The notes under the pieces are model-generated. The model was not told the origin of the DNA. It made no database searches and was given only the letters and a program-made list of their open reading frames with translations. Of a stretch of DNA of 6,890 bases, positions 1 to 5,731 are shown piece by piece (position 1 is the stretch's first letter; every line of letters begins with the position of its first letter). A program made the position numbers and the translations under genes. This DNA is from JBEKJU01 sp050011095 (lineage in GTDB: Bacteria; Desulfobacterota; Syntrophorhabdia; Syntrophorhabdales; WCHB1-27): assembly GCA_050011095.1 (NCBI GenBank), contig JBEKJU010000208.1:1-6890 (forward strand). The letters are read 5' to 3'.

Positions 1-73
1 GGCGACCGCGGGGTACCCACACAGTGGGTCGCGCGAAGTGGGTGTCCCAATAATTGCCGGCGGAGCGAAGCGG
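1..73. other. Non-coding stretch with short alternative hairpins
   Basis: No gene is apparent beyond the terminator. A 6-bp perfect hairpin (ACCCAC, loop ACA, GTGGGT) lies at 15-29. A second GTGGG at 38-44 could pair with the same CCCAC arm instead, so two mutually exclusive folds are possible. This may be part of an intergenic element cut by the window edge; nothing more can be supported. Confidence 0.3.
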
Positions 74-108
74 AAAAAGATTCTCCCTGCAGCAAGCTGC
101 AGGGAATC
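74..108 (-). terminator. Intrinsic (Rho-independent) terminator downstream of methylglyoxal synthase
   Basis: Read on the minus strand, a hairpin with an 8-bp perfect core (CTGCAG-type arms at 85-92 and 97-104, loop CAAG) extends outward through GATT/AATC pairing with a 2-nt bulge. It is followed at once by five T residues (plus-strand A run at 74-78). It begins about 60 nt beyond the mgsA stop and fits the classic stem plus U-tract form. It is oriented to end the leftward transcript. Confidence 0.8.
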
Positions 109-167
109 CGCAAGTTGATCCGGGCAATATTTTTCTCGAGACAAAGATGGCCCTGGTGGGGGAATAG

Positions 168-683
168 TCAGCCTATTTCCACGGGCGCCACCGTTTCCCC
201 TCCGTCGGCCGGGCCGGGCGGGTCGCCCTTGATGCGCCGTTTTCTGTATGCGTCGTAGTCCGGGAGATGGCGCTCGTAAGACGACGCCATCAGAGGCGAG
301 GAAACCATGAAGTCCGCGGAGGCCCGGTTGCAGGCGATAGGCACGTTCCAGACAACGGCGATCCTGAGGAGCGCCTTCACATCCGGGTCGTGCGGATGGG
401 GTTCCAGGGGATCCCAGAAAAAGATTAGGAAGTCTATTTCCCCATCTGCTATCTTGGCCCCTATCTGCTGATCGCCGCCCAATGGTCCGCTTTGGAGCTT
501 GGTGACGGGAATTTCCAGTTCGCGTTCCAGCAGGGCGCCCGTCGTGCCTGTCGAGCAGATCCGGTGTTCCGCCAGCAAGTCCCTGTTAAACCGCGCCCAC
601 TCCAGCAAATCTTCCTTTTTGTTATCGTGCGCCACGAGGGCGATCCGTTTCTTTTCCTCTGTTGCGAGTATTTCCGATTCCAT
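168..683 (-). CDS. mgsA: Methylglyoxal synthase
   Basis: Cytosolic lyase converting dihydroxyacetone phosphate to methylglyoxal and phosphate, an overflow bypass of lower glycolysis. The 171-residue protein aligns without gaps to the E. coli enzyme over most of its length. Visible motifs are the N-terminal IALVAHDNKK (His19, Asp20, Lys23), the phosphate-binding STGTTG loop (44-49), SGPLGGDQQIG (65-75) with catalytic Asp71, and FFWDPLEPHPHDPDVKALLR (88-107) with His98 and Asp101. All key residues are present, so it should be active. The start is set by an AGGAGG ribosome site 10 nt upstream. The last ~20 residues form a Pro/Gly-rich tail beyond the usual ~150-residue family end; E. coli lacks it and it may be dispensable. 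It is probably co-transcribed with the upstream leftward gene (87-nt gap) and is followed by an intrinsic terminator. Confidence 0.95.
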   Translation of the reverse strand: MESEILATEEKKRIALVAHDNKKEDLLEWARFNRDLLAEHRICSTGTTGALLERELEIPVTKLQSGPLGGDQQIGAKIADGEIDFLIFFWDPLEPHPHDPDVKALLRIAVVWNVPIACNRASADFMVSSPLMASSYERHLPDYDAYRKRRIKGDPPGPADGGETVAPVEIG

Positions 684-693
684 AGTGGTGAAC

Positions 694-699
694 CTCCTG
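694..699 (-). promoter_or_regulatory. Ribosome binding site of methylglyoxal synthase
   Basis: Minus-strand AGGAGG with a 10-nt spacer to the ATG at 683-681. It is a full Shine-Dalgarno match and fixes the start codon. Confidence 0.8.
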
Positions 700-770
700 G
701 TAAATTCCTGCTCCGCCCCGCGGGGACCCGCGCCGAAGGCGTGGGCGGCGCCGCAGGCGACAACTTGGTA

Positions 771-1313
771 TCAGGCGGATTTTCTCTCTTCCATGTGCGT
801 TTTGCGGGCGCTTTCTCCGCCGGGGGTCTTTGTCGTATGACCGAAGCAGGTGAGGTCCTGTCTGAAAATGGGCAGGTAAAGGCTCAGCCGTTCCGGCCCG
901 CCACGCCCGGCCACGATCCTGGCGCAACCGCCGATGTTCTTCACGATTCCGGCCACGGACCTGAATGGGGCTGACGGTCTGTCCGTCCCCTGTCCGCCGT
1001 GCCGGCTTCCGAGACCGAGATCAACGGAGAGAAGCGCGCACCCGGCGGCCCTGCCGTGGCTCCTATTGCCGTGAATGGTACGGATTGGCAGAAAGCTCGT
1101 CCCTATTGTCATTATCTCGCCCTTCGTCAGTGTAGAGTAAGCACTGTTCAAAAGCGCCGCAAGATCGTCCGCCATTTGAACGGGGTCGAGTACCACCTTC
1201 AGTTCCTCGTGGGCCAGTGCCGTGCGAACACAAATAGTCTCTCCCGCGACCGGGAGGAGCGCTCTTACGGAGTCCTCTACCAGGACGTTGATATCGACGA
1301 TCCTTAAATTCAT
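771..1313 (-). CDS. Small degenerate histidine-kinase-type (GHKL) ATPase-like protein
   Basis: An intact 180-codon gene with a strong GAGGAGG ribosome site 6 nt before its ATG. It resembles the catalytic ATPase half of sensor histidine kinases. Residues 5-50 match the segment before the N box (VDINVLVEDSVRALL, then LDPVQM). Residues 51-64 sit where the N box should be, but both conserved asparagines appear replaced. DLGLG at 98-102 keeps a DxGxG G1 box. SVAGIVKNIGG (119-129) and LSLYLPIF (143-150) match the domain end. The F box and the ATP-lid/G2 GTGLGL motif are missing or unrecognisable, with only GQGT left at 107-110. There is no phospho-acceptor His domain, sensor or membrane segment, and the last 30 residues match nothing I recognise. 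ATP binding is therefore doubtful; it may be a regulatory relic or a decaying gene. It lies upstream of mgsA on the same strand, probably as one transcript. Confidence 0.55.
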   Translation of the reverse strand: MNLRIVDINVLVEDSVRALLPVAGETICVRTALAHEELKVVLDPVQMADDLAALLNSAYSTLTKGEIMTIGTSFLPIRTIHGNRSHGRAAGCALLSVDLGLGSRHGGQGTDRPSAPFRSVAGIVKNIGGCARIVAGRGGPERLSLYLPIFRQDLTCFGHTTKTPGGESARKTHMEERKSA

Positions 1314-1319
1314 CTGTTA

Positions 1320-1326
1320 CCTCCTC
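1320..1326 (-). promoter_or_regulatory. Ribosome binding site of the ATPase-like gene
   Basis: Minus-strand GAGGAGG followed by a 6-nt spacer and ATG at 1313-1311. This strong signal is the main argument that the degenerate ATPase-like gene is translated. Confidence 0.75.
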
Positions 1327-1336
1327 GTTCCAAATA

Positions 1337-1346
1337 TGTCCGGACA
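1337..1346. promoter_or_regulatory. Perfect 10-bp palindrome TGTCCGGACA in the leader
   Basis: TGTCCGGACA is its own reverse complement and lies 24 nt upstream of the ATPase-like gene's ATG, just outside its ribosome site. It could be a protein-binding site, but the palindrome is short and no known operator is recognised. Confidence 0.25.
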
Positions 1347-1415
1347 AGGTTCCGTATCGCCGGCCTCACGTATTCAAATCGAACCTCTCACCGCTGATAG
1401 CATACGTCTTCATTG

Positions 1416-1453
1416 TTAACGCGAGAAAGGTTTTGCTATTAACGGTGCGTTAA
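1416..1453. promoter_or_regulatory. Cluster of TTAACG half-sites (inverted repeat)
   Basis: TTAACG occurs at 1416-1421 and 1439-1444, and its reverse complement CGTTAA at 1448-1453. The last two form a perfect 6-bp dyad around GTG, and the first extends to a 7-bp inverted match (TTAACGC/GCGTTAA) with the last. The AT-rich motif stands out in this GC-rich DNA. It lies downstream of the predicted sigma-54 start site, within the leader of the leftward transcript. A repressor operator is plausible; the cognate protein is unknown. Confidence 0.4.
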
Positions 1454-1504
1454 AAGGGCGGTGCCCCGCAATACCCGTGTCCGTTTACTCGTTACCCATA
1501 CTCA

Positions 1505-1520
1505 AGCAATAGTCGTGCCC
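1505..1520 (-). promoter_or_regulatory. Candidate sigma-54 (-24/-12) promoter reading leftward
   Basis: On the minus strand the sequence is GGGCACGACTATTGCT. Compared with the TGGCACGNNNNTTGCW consensus it differs only at the first base. The invariant GG and GC doublets are separated by exactly 10 nt. The predicted transcription start is near 1494, giving a leader of about 180 nt before the ATPase-like gene. No other good promoter for the leftward genes was seen. Sigma-54 promoters need an enhancer-binding activator, and dyads suitable as its sites lie upstream (1581-1707). Confidence 0.6.
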
Positions 1521-1580
1521 CGGTCATGATAACGGCCAGGGGCGCCTTAAATCACCGGGTAAGGCCTGCGTATCCCTTGG

Positions 1581-1623
1581 CGACATCCTACGGGAATGTC
1601 GAGCCGCGGCATGCCGCTTCGAC
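1581..1623. promoter_or_regulatory. Overlapping dyads upstream of the sigma-54 element (possible activator site)
   Basis: Two dyads overlap here. CGACAT-N9-ATGTCG occupies 1581-1601. GTCGA...TCGAC occupies 1598-1623 and encloses the perfect 12-bp palindrome GCGGCATGCCGC at 1606-1617. Their centres lie about 97 and 116 nt upstream of the predicted leftward start, the usual distance range for enhancer-binding proteins. The role is inferred from position only. Confidence 0.35.
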
Positions 1624-1655
1624 AACAATGTCAGATGGACGACGGGGAACTGCCA

Positions 1656-1679
1656 GTCCTCGTATTTCCGGTCGAGGAC
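1656..1679. promoter_or_regulatory. Seven-base-pair dyad GTCCTCG-N10-CGAGGAC
   Basis: Perfect 7-bp arms at 1656-1662 and 1673-1679 around a 10-nt spacer, between the leftward sigma-54 element and the rightward promoter. It could bind a dimeric regulator of either operon. It is not followed by a T run on either strand, so it is not a terminator. Confidence 0.3.
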
Positions 1680-1695
1680 GGGGGCCATGATCTTC

Positions 1696-1707
1696 TGGCA
1701 TTTGCCA
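1696..1707. promoter_or_regulatory. Short palindrome TGGCA-TT-TGCCA next to the korD promoter
   Basis: Perfect 5-bp arms separated by TT, ending one base before the -35 element of the rightward promoter. The position suits an operator or activator site for the kor-suc operon. It is short, so chance is possible. Confidence 0.25.
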
Positions 1708-1708
1708 T

Positions 1709-1738
1709 TTGACTGCCCCGGCCAACGTGCGGTAATAA
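1709..1738 (+). promoter_or_regulatory. Sigma-70-like promoter of the kor-suc operon
   Basis: TTGACT at 1709-1714 (five of six matches to the -35 consensus), an 18-bp spacer, then TAATAA at 1733-1738 inside the only strongly AT-rich run near the gene. The predicted start is around 1745, leaving a leader of only ~15 nt that contains the ribosome site for korD at 1760. Confidence 0.5.
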
Positions 1739-1748
1739 TATATCTTGT

Positions 1749-1755
1749 GGGGAGG
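1749..1755 (+). promoter_or_regulatory. Ribosome binding site that sets the korD start
   Basis: GGGGAGG lies 4 nt before ATG at 1760. A TTG at 1745 is in frame further upstream, but it precedes the Shine-Dalgarno sequence, so ATG 1760 is preferred. Confidence 0.7.
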
Positions 1756-1759
1756 ATTC

Positions 1760-2023
1760 ATGACGGACCAGGAAGGGCGGGCCGGTAAGGCCCCGCCAAG
1801 GATCAACATCTTCAAGGGCTGGTGCAAGGGCTGCGGCATCTGCGTCGCCTTCTGCCCGAAGAAGGTCCTCGCCCTCGACGAGAGCGGGTCCCCCTATGTT
1901 AAGGACCCGGGCCAATGCGCCCGGTGCGGCCTGTGCGAGCTGAGGTGCCCCGATTTCGCCATTACCATGGACGAGGACGGGGAGGAGAGACAAATCGAGA
2001 ACGAGCCGGGGGAGGGGTCGTGA
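1760..2023 (+). CDS. korD: 2-Oxoglutarate:ferredoxin oxidoreductase, delta (2x[4Fe-4S] ferredoxin-like) subunit
   Basis: Electron-transfer subunit of the Kor complex, relaying electrons between the catalytic beta subunit and soluble ferredoxin. The 87-residue protein is a two-cluster ferredoxin. CKGCGICVAFCP (Cys22, 25, 28, 32) and CARCGLCELRCP (Cys53, 56, 59, 63) each show the CxxCxxCxxxCP spacing for one [4Fe-4S] cluster. All eight ligands are present. The acidic, Gly-rich C-terminus is typical of such subunits. It is first in the operon and its TGA overlaps the GTG start of korA by 4 nt (GTGA), indicating coupling. Alone it would be just a ferredoxin; the assignment as KorD rests on the three Kor subunits that follow. 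Confidence 0.9.
   Translation: MTDQEGRAGKAPPRINIFKGWCKGCGICVAFCPKKVLALDESGSPYVKDPGQCARCGLCELRCPDFAITMDEDGEERQIENEPGEGS
2008..2017 (+). promoter_or_regulatory. Ribosome binding site that sets the korA GTG start
   Basis: The purine run GGGGGAGGGG, ending 2 nt before GTG 2020, lies inside the end of korD. It supports GTG 2020 over an in-frame upstream start (near 1915) that would force a ~100-nt overlap with korD and add unrelated residues. Confidence 0.65.
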
Positions 2024-3162
2024 GAAAACGAAACCACGAGGAGGTGCTGCTCCAGGGGAATGAGGCGGTGGTCGAGGGCGCGCTCCGCGTCGGCTGCCGT
2101 TTCTTCGCGGGTTATCCCATCACGCCGGCGACGGAGATCTCCGAGCTGCTTTCGGTGAGGCTTCCCGCCCGGAACGGGACGTTCATCCAGATGGAGGACG
2201 AGATCGCGAGCATGGGGGCCGTGATCGGCGCGTCCCTCGCCGGGGTGAAATCGATGACGGCCACGTCCGGTCCGGGGTTCTCCCTCATGCAGGAGAACCT
2301 GGGTTTCGCGGTCATGGCGGAGGTGCCCTGCGTGGTGGTGAACGTCATGAGGGGAGGCCCCAGCACGGGGCTGCCGACGCTTCCCGCCCAGGGGGACGTG
2401 ATGCAGGCGAGGTGGGGCACCCATGGCGACCATCCCATTATCGTGCTCGCCGCCTCCACGGTAGCCGAATGCTTCGACCTCACCATCCGCGCCTTCAACC
2501 TGTCGGAGAGGTTCCGAAACCCCGTTATCCTGCTCCTCGACGAGGTGGTGGCCCACATGAGGGAAAAGGTGGTGCTCCCTCCCGACGGGGCAATCCCGAT
2601 CATCGAGAGGGTGAGGCCGAAGGTGCCGCCCGAATGGTACGTGCCTTACGAGATGACGCCGGGCGGGGTCCCGGCGATGGCCGATTTCGGAGAGGGCTAC
2701 CGCTACCACGTAACCGGTCTCACCCATGACACGCGCGGTTTTCCAACGGAGAGGCCGGATGAGATCGGCCCCTTCATGGCCCGCCTCTTCAGGAAGATCA
2801 GCCAGCACATGGAGGAGATCCACCAGGGCGAGTCCTTTCTCGCGGACGATGCCGAGATCGTCGTCATCGCCTACGGGATCGTGGCCCGCTCGGCGCGGCG
2901 GGCGGTGCGGGACGCGAGGGAGCGCGGCGTCAAGGCGGGCCTCCTGAAGCTTTCCACGCTCTGGCCCTTCATGAGGACGGCGGTCGAGCGCATGCTGGGG
3001 AGGGCCCGGGTCCTCATCGTCCCGGAGATGAATATGGGGCAGATCTCGCGCGAGGTGAAGCGGGTAAGCCGGGGCAGGGCTGAGGTGAGGGGGATCAACA
3101 AGCTCGATGGGACCATGATTACGCCGGAGGAGATCCTGAGGCCCATCATGGAGGCGTCCTGA
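2020..3162 (+). CDS. korA: 2-Oxoglutarate:ferredoxin oxidoreductase, alpha subunit
   Basis: Alpha subunit of the Kor complex; it carries the pyrimidine-side (PYR) thiamine-diphosphate domain and the CoA-side domain II. With GTG 2020 as start it has 380 residues, normal for KorA. The PYR domain shows GYPITPATEI (31-40), the Glu-containing QMEDEIASMGAVIGAS (57-72), TSGPGFSLM (82-90) and GGPSTGLPTLPAQGDVMQAR (112-131), all hallmark segments. A C-terminal domain from about residue 277 (AEIVVIAYGIVARSAR) to 380 includes PEMNMGQ (335-341). The subtype with a delta and a gamma gene alongside, plus sucCD downstream, favours 2-oxoglutarate over branched-chain 2-oxoacids. Its TGA overlaps the korB ATG by one base (TGATG). 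Confidence 0.93.
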   Translation: MRKRNHEEVLLQGNEAVVEGALRVGCRFFAGYPITPATEISELLSVRLPARNGTFIQMEDEIASMGAVIGASLAGVKSMTATSGPGFSLMQENLGFAVMAEVPCVVVNVMRGGPSTGLPTLPAQGDVMQARWGTHGDHPIIVLAASTVAECFDLTIRAFNLSERFRNPVILLLDEVVAHMREKVVLPPDGAIPIIERVRPKVPPEWYVPYEMTPGGVPAMADFGEGYRYHVTGLTHDTRGFPTERPDEIGPFMARLFRKISQHMEEIHQGESFLADDAEIVVIAYGIVARSARRAVRDARERGVKAGLLKLSTLWPFMRTAVERMLGRARVLIVPEMNMGQISREVKRVSRGRAEVRGINKLDGTMITPEEILRPIMEAS

Positions 3163-3998
3163 TGGCGGAGATCACGAGGCTCATTCACAAATACCTCCGG
3201 CACGACAAGAGGTTTCCCCATGTCTGGTGCCCCGGCTGCGGGATCGGCATCATGTTGGGCGCCCTCATCCGCGCTATCGACAGGACAGGCTTCGACAAGG
3301 ATGAGATCGTCCTCATCTCGGGCATCGGCTGTTCGAGCAGGCTGCCCGTCTACGTCGATTTCAATACCCTCCACACGACCCACGGCCGGGCCCTCACCTT
3401 TGCCACGGGCGTGAAGCTCGCAAAGCCCCGCCTCAAGGTGATCGTCGTGATGGGCGACGGGGACGCGGTCGCCATCGGGGGGAACCACTTCATCCACGCG
3501 GCGCGGCGGAACATAGACCTCACGACGCTTGTGGTCAATAACAGCATCTACGGCATGACGGGAGGCCAGTATTCGCCCACGACGCCCTACGGCATGAAAT
3601 CGACCACCACCGTCTATGCGAACGTGGAGCACGCCTTCGACATATCAAGCCTCGCCGCGTGCGCCGGCGCCTCCTTTGTCGCCAGGGGCACGGTGTATGC
3701 CGCGAACCAGCTCTCGGGCCTCATGGAAAAGGCCTTTCGGAAGGACGGGTTCTCGGTCGTGGAGGTGATCTCCCACTGCCACACGCAGTATGGAAAGCTG
3801 AACCGCATGGGCGGCGCCGTCGAGACGCTGAAGTGGCAGCGCGACCACGCCGTGCCCGTCCACGAGGCGGCGACCATGCCGGAGGCGGCCCTCGCGGACA
3901 AGTTCGTGACGGGGGTGCTCGTCGACCGGGAGCTGCCTGTCTACGAGGAGGAGTACGAGAAGATCAGGAGACGGGCGCAAGAGGCGGAAGGAGGCTAA
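3162..3998 (+). CDS. korB: 2-Oxoglutarate:ferredoxin oxidoreductase, beta (TPP/Fe-S) subunit
   Basis: Catalytic beta subunit that binds thiamine diphosphate and one proximal [4Fe-4S] cluster; 278 residues, typical length. The TPP/Mg motif runs from GDGDAVAIGGNHF (98-110) to the Asn pair at 126-127, followed by SIYGMTGGQ (128-136). Cys23 and Cys26 (WCPGCG), Cys57 (GIGCSSR) and Cys206 (ISHCHTQYG) fit the four cluster ligands of this family. The start has a GGAGG 7 nt upstream inside korA. The residues between GIGC and the LPVYVDFNTLHTTHGR segment (61-76) are KorB-like. It forms the active site together with KorA; KorD carries the electrons onward. Confidence 0.93.
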   Translation: MAEITRLIHKYLRHDKRFPHVWCPGCGIGIMLGALIRAIDRTGFDKDEIVLISGIGCSSRLPVYVDFNTLHTTHGRALTFATGVKLAKPRLKVIVVMGDGDAVAIGGNHFIHAARRNIDLTTLVVNNSIYGMTGGQYSPTTPYGMKSTTTVYANVEHAFDISSLAACAGASFVARGTVYAANQLSGLMEKAFRKDGFSVVEVISHCHTQYGKLNRMGGAVETLKWQRDHAVPVHEAATMPEAALADKFVTGVLVDRELPVYEEEYEKIRRRAQEAEGG

Positions 3999-3999
3999 G

Positions 4000-4581
4000 G
4001 TGCGCTACGACATCCGGCTCTCCGGCTCGGGGGGCCAGGGGATCATCGTGATGGGCATCATCCTGGCCGAGGCGATCGGCGTCCATGAGGGGAAGTACGT
4101 GGCCCAGACCCAGAGCTACGGTCCCGAGGCCAGGGGCGGTTCGAGCAAGAGCGAGGTCGTCGTGAGCGACGAGGAGATCGACTATCCCAAGGCGTTGAAG
4201 CTCGATGTGCTCCTCGCCATGAACCAGCGCTCGTGCGACGCCTACTACGCCGACCTGAAGCCCGAGGGCACGCTCATAGTCGATTCCACCAACGTGACCC
4301 AGTTCCCCATACCCGAGGTGTTCGCCATCCCCTTCACCCGGATCGCCAGGGAGCGGCTGAAAAGGGAGGTGGCGGCAAACATCGTGGCCCTGGGCGCCCT
4401 TGGCCGGCTCACCGGCATCGTCTCGAAGGGCTCCCTCGAAAAGGCGGTGCTCGCCCGCCTCCCCGCGGGGACCGGGGCGCTAAACCGTGAGGCCCTCCGG
4501 GCGGGCGTGGAGGCGGCCAGACGGATCGGAAAAGACCACGCCCTCTCGCAGCGGATCGTCTGGGAAAATGAAGATCTATGA
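4000..4581 (+). CDS. korC: 2-Oxoglutarate:ferredoxin oxidoreductase, gamma subunit
   Basis: Gamma subunit of the Kor complex, 193 residues. Family hallmarks are the N-terminal SGSGGQGIIVMG (8-19), TQSYGPEARGGSSKSEVVVS (37-56), LAMNQ (72-76) and the ANIVALGALGRLTG segment (126-139). The family contributes to CoA binding and to holding the alpha and beta subunits together. It starts with GTG 1 nt after the korB stop and has AAGGAGG at 3988-3994, 5 nt upstream. Its end overlaps sucC by 14 nt. Initiation at GTG rather than ATG, as in korA, may tune subunit amounts, though GTG starts are common in high-GC genomes. Confidence 0.93.
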   Translation: MRYDIRLSGSGGQGIIVMGIILAEAIGVHEGKYVAQTQSYGPEARGGSSKSEVVVSDEEIDYPKALKLDVLLAMNQRSCDAYYADLKPEGTLIVDSTNVTQFPIPEVFAIPFTRIARERLKREVAANIVALGALGRLTGIVSKGSLEKAVLARLPAGTGALNREALRAGVEAARRIGKDHALSQRIVWENEDL

Positions 4582-5731
4582 GTATCAGGCAAAAGGGCTC
4601 TTCGCGCGGTACGGCATCCCCGTGCCGAAGGGCTCGGTCGCAACCACGGTAGATGAGGCCTCCGCCCTCGCGCGCTCGCTCGGCGCGCCCGTCGTCCTCA
4701 AGGCGCAGGTTTACGCGGGCGGACGGGGCAAGGCAGGGGGCATAAGGATGATCCCGGATGCGGACGGGGTCGCCTCCGCCGCATCAGACCTCCTAGGCCA
4801 AAGGCTCGTGACGGCCCAGACCGGACCGGGCGGACAGGTGGTCCGCGCCCTCCTCGTGGAAGAGGCCCTCGCCGTCCGGCAAGAGCTTTACGTGGCCATC
4901 ACGATAGACCGGTCTTGCGGCGCGCCCGTCGTGCTCGCATCCGGCGCCGGGGGCGTCGAGGTCGAAACGCTCGGTGCCCGGTCGCCCGGTATGATCGTGA
5001 AGGAGACGGTCGATCCCCGGTTCGGCCTCCGTCCCTTTCAGGCCCGGAGGCTCTTCTACCGCCTTGGCGCGAAAGACTTCCCCGTCGCGGCGTGCGCCGC
5101 CATCCTCCTTGCGCTCTACCGCCTCTTCATGGAGAACGACTGCTCGGATGCCGAGATCAACCCCCTGGCGATCATCGATACGGGGGACGTGGTCGCCCTC
5201 GACGCAAAGGTGAATATCGACGAGAACGCCCTCTACAGACAGCCGCATTTGGCGACGCTCCGCGACACCTCCGGAACCGACCTCCTCGAGGTCGCCGCGG
5301 CACGGGCGGGCCTCAACTATATCAAGCTCACGGGGAACGTGGGCTGCATGGTGAACGGGGCGGGACTCGCCATGGCCACGATGGACCTCATCACGCTGGC
5401 CGGTGCAAAGCCTGCGAATTTTCTCGACGTCGGGGGAGGCGCCACGAAGGAGATGGTGGCCGAGGGGCTTCGCATCCTCACGGCCGACCGCGACGTATCA
5501 ATCCTCTTCATTAATATCTTCGGCGGCATTCTCCGCTGTGACACCCTCGCCTCCGGCGTGGCCGAGCAAGCGGCCCGCGGCGACATCAGGCTGCCTGTCG
5601 TCGTGCGGTTGGAGGGGACGAACAGGGAGGCGGGTGAGCGCATCCTCGCATCAACCGGCCTCCACCTCATACCGGTCAGGTCCATGGGTGAGGCGGCCCA
5701 CGCGATAAGGGGGCTCGTGAAAGGACCATGA
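4568..5731 (+). CDS. sucC: Succinyl-CoA synthetase (ADP-forming), beta subunit
   Basis: Nucleotide-binding beta subunit of succinyl-CoA synthetase, which interconverts succinyl-CoA + ADP + Pi and succinate + ATP + CoA. The 387 residues match E. coli SucC (388). The ATP-grasp domain begins MKIYEYQAKGLFARYGIPVP, with Lys45 and the GGRGKAGG loop (51-58). Mg ligands Asn198 (INPL) and Asp212 (DAKVN) are present. The C-terminal ligase domain shows LTGNVGCMVNGAGLAM (254-269), FLDVGGGA (285-292) and INIFGGI (315-321). ATG 4568 is chosen because it gives the canonical N-terminus; it lies 14 nt inside korC and has only a weak ribosome site, so it probably depends on translation of korC. Fusion to the Kor operon argues for succinate rather than malate as the acid, though related acyl-CoA ligases cannot be excluded by sequence alone. 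Confidence 0.94.
   Translation: MKIYEYQAKGLFARYGIPVPKGSVATTVDEASALARSLGAPVVLKAQVYAGGRGKAGGIRMIPDADGVASAASDLLGQRLVTAQTGPGGQVVRALLVEEALAVRQELYVAITIDRSCGAPVVLASGAGGVEVETLGARSPGMIVKETVDPRFGLRPFQARRLFYRLGAKDFPVAACAAILLALYRLFMENDCSDAEINPLAIIDTGDVVALDAKVNIDENALYRQPHLATLRDTSGTDLLEVAAARAGLNYIKLTGNVGCMVNGAGLAMATMDLITLAGAKPANFLDVGGGATKEMVAEGLRILTADRDVSILFINIFGGILRCDTLASGVAEQAARGDIRLPVVVRLEGTNREAGERILASTGLHLIPVRSMGEAAHAIRGLVKGP

Noticed and set aside
684..770. GC-rich hairpins in the gap between the ATPase-like gene and mgsA as a terminator
   Set aside because: Short GC-rich dyads are present but none is followed by a T run, so read-through into mgsA is more likely.
1452..1466. GGGC-ACC-GCCC-TTTT on the minus strand as an attenuator in the leftward leader
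   Set aside because: The stem has only four pairs with a 3-nt loop and competes with a GCGG/CCGC pairing; it overlaps the TTAACG dyad. Too weak to call a terminator.
1524..1688. 54-codon leftward frame beginning MAPVLDRKYEDWQFPVV upstream of the sigma-54 element
   Set aside because: The N-terminus looks protein-like, but there is no convincing ribosome site, the second half is Arg-rich noise, and dyads cross it. It may be a gene remnant; not supportable as a gene.
1745..1759. TTG start adding MWGGF to KorD
   Set aside because: These codons contain the Shine-Dalgarno sequence itself; ATG 1760 is properly placed after it.
1894..2823. 309-codon frame antisense to korD/korA
   Set aside because: Compositional shadow of korA with no recognisable domain or ribosome site.
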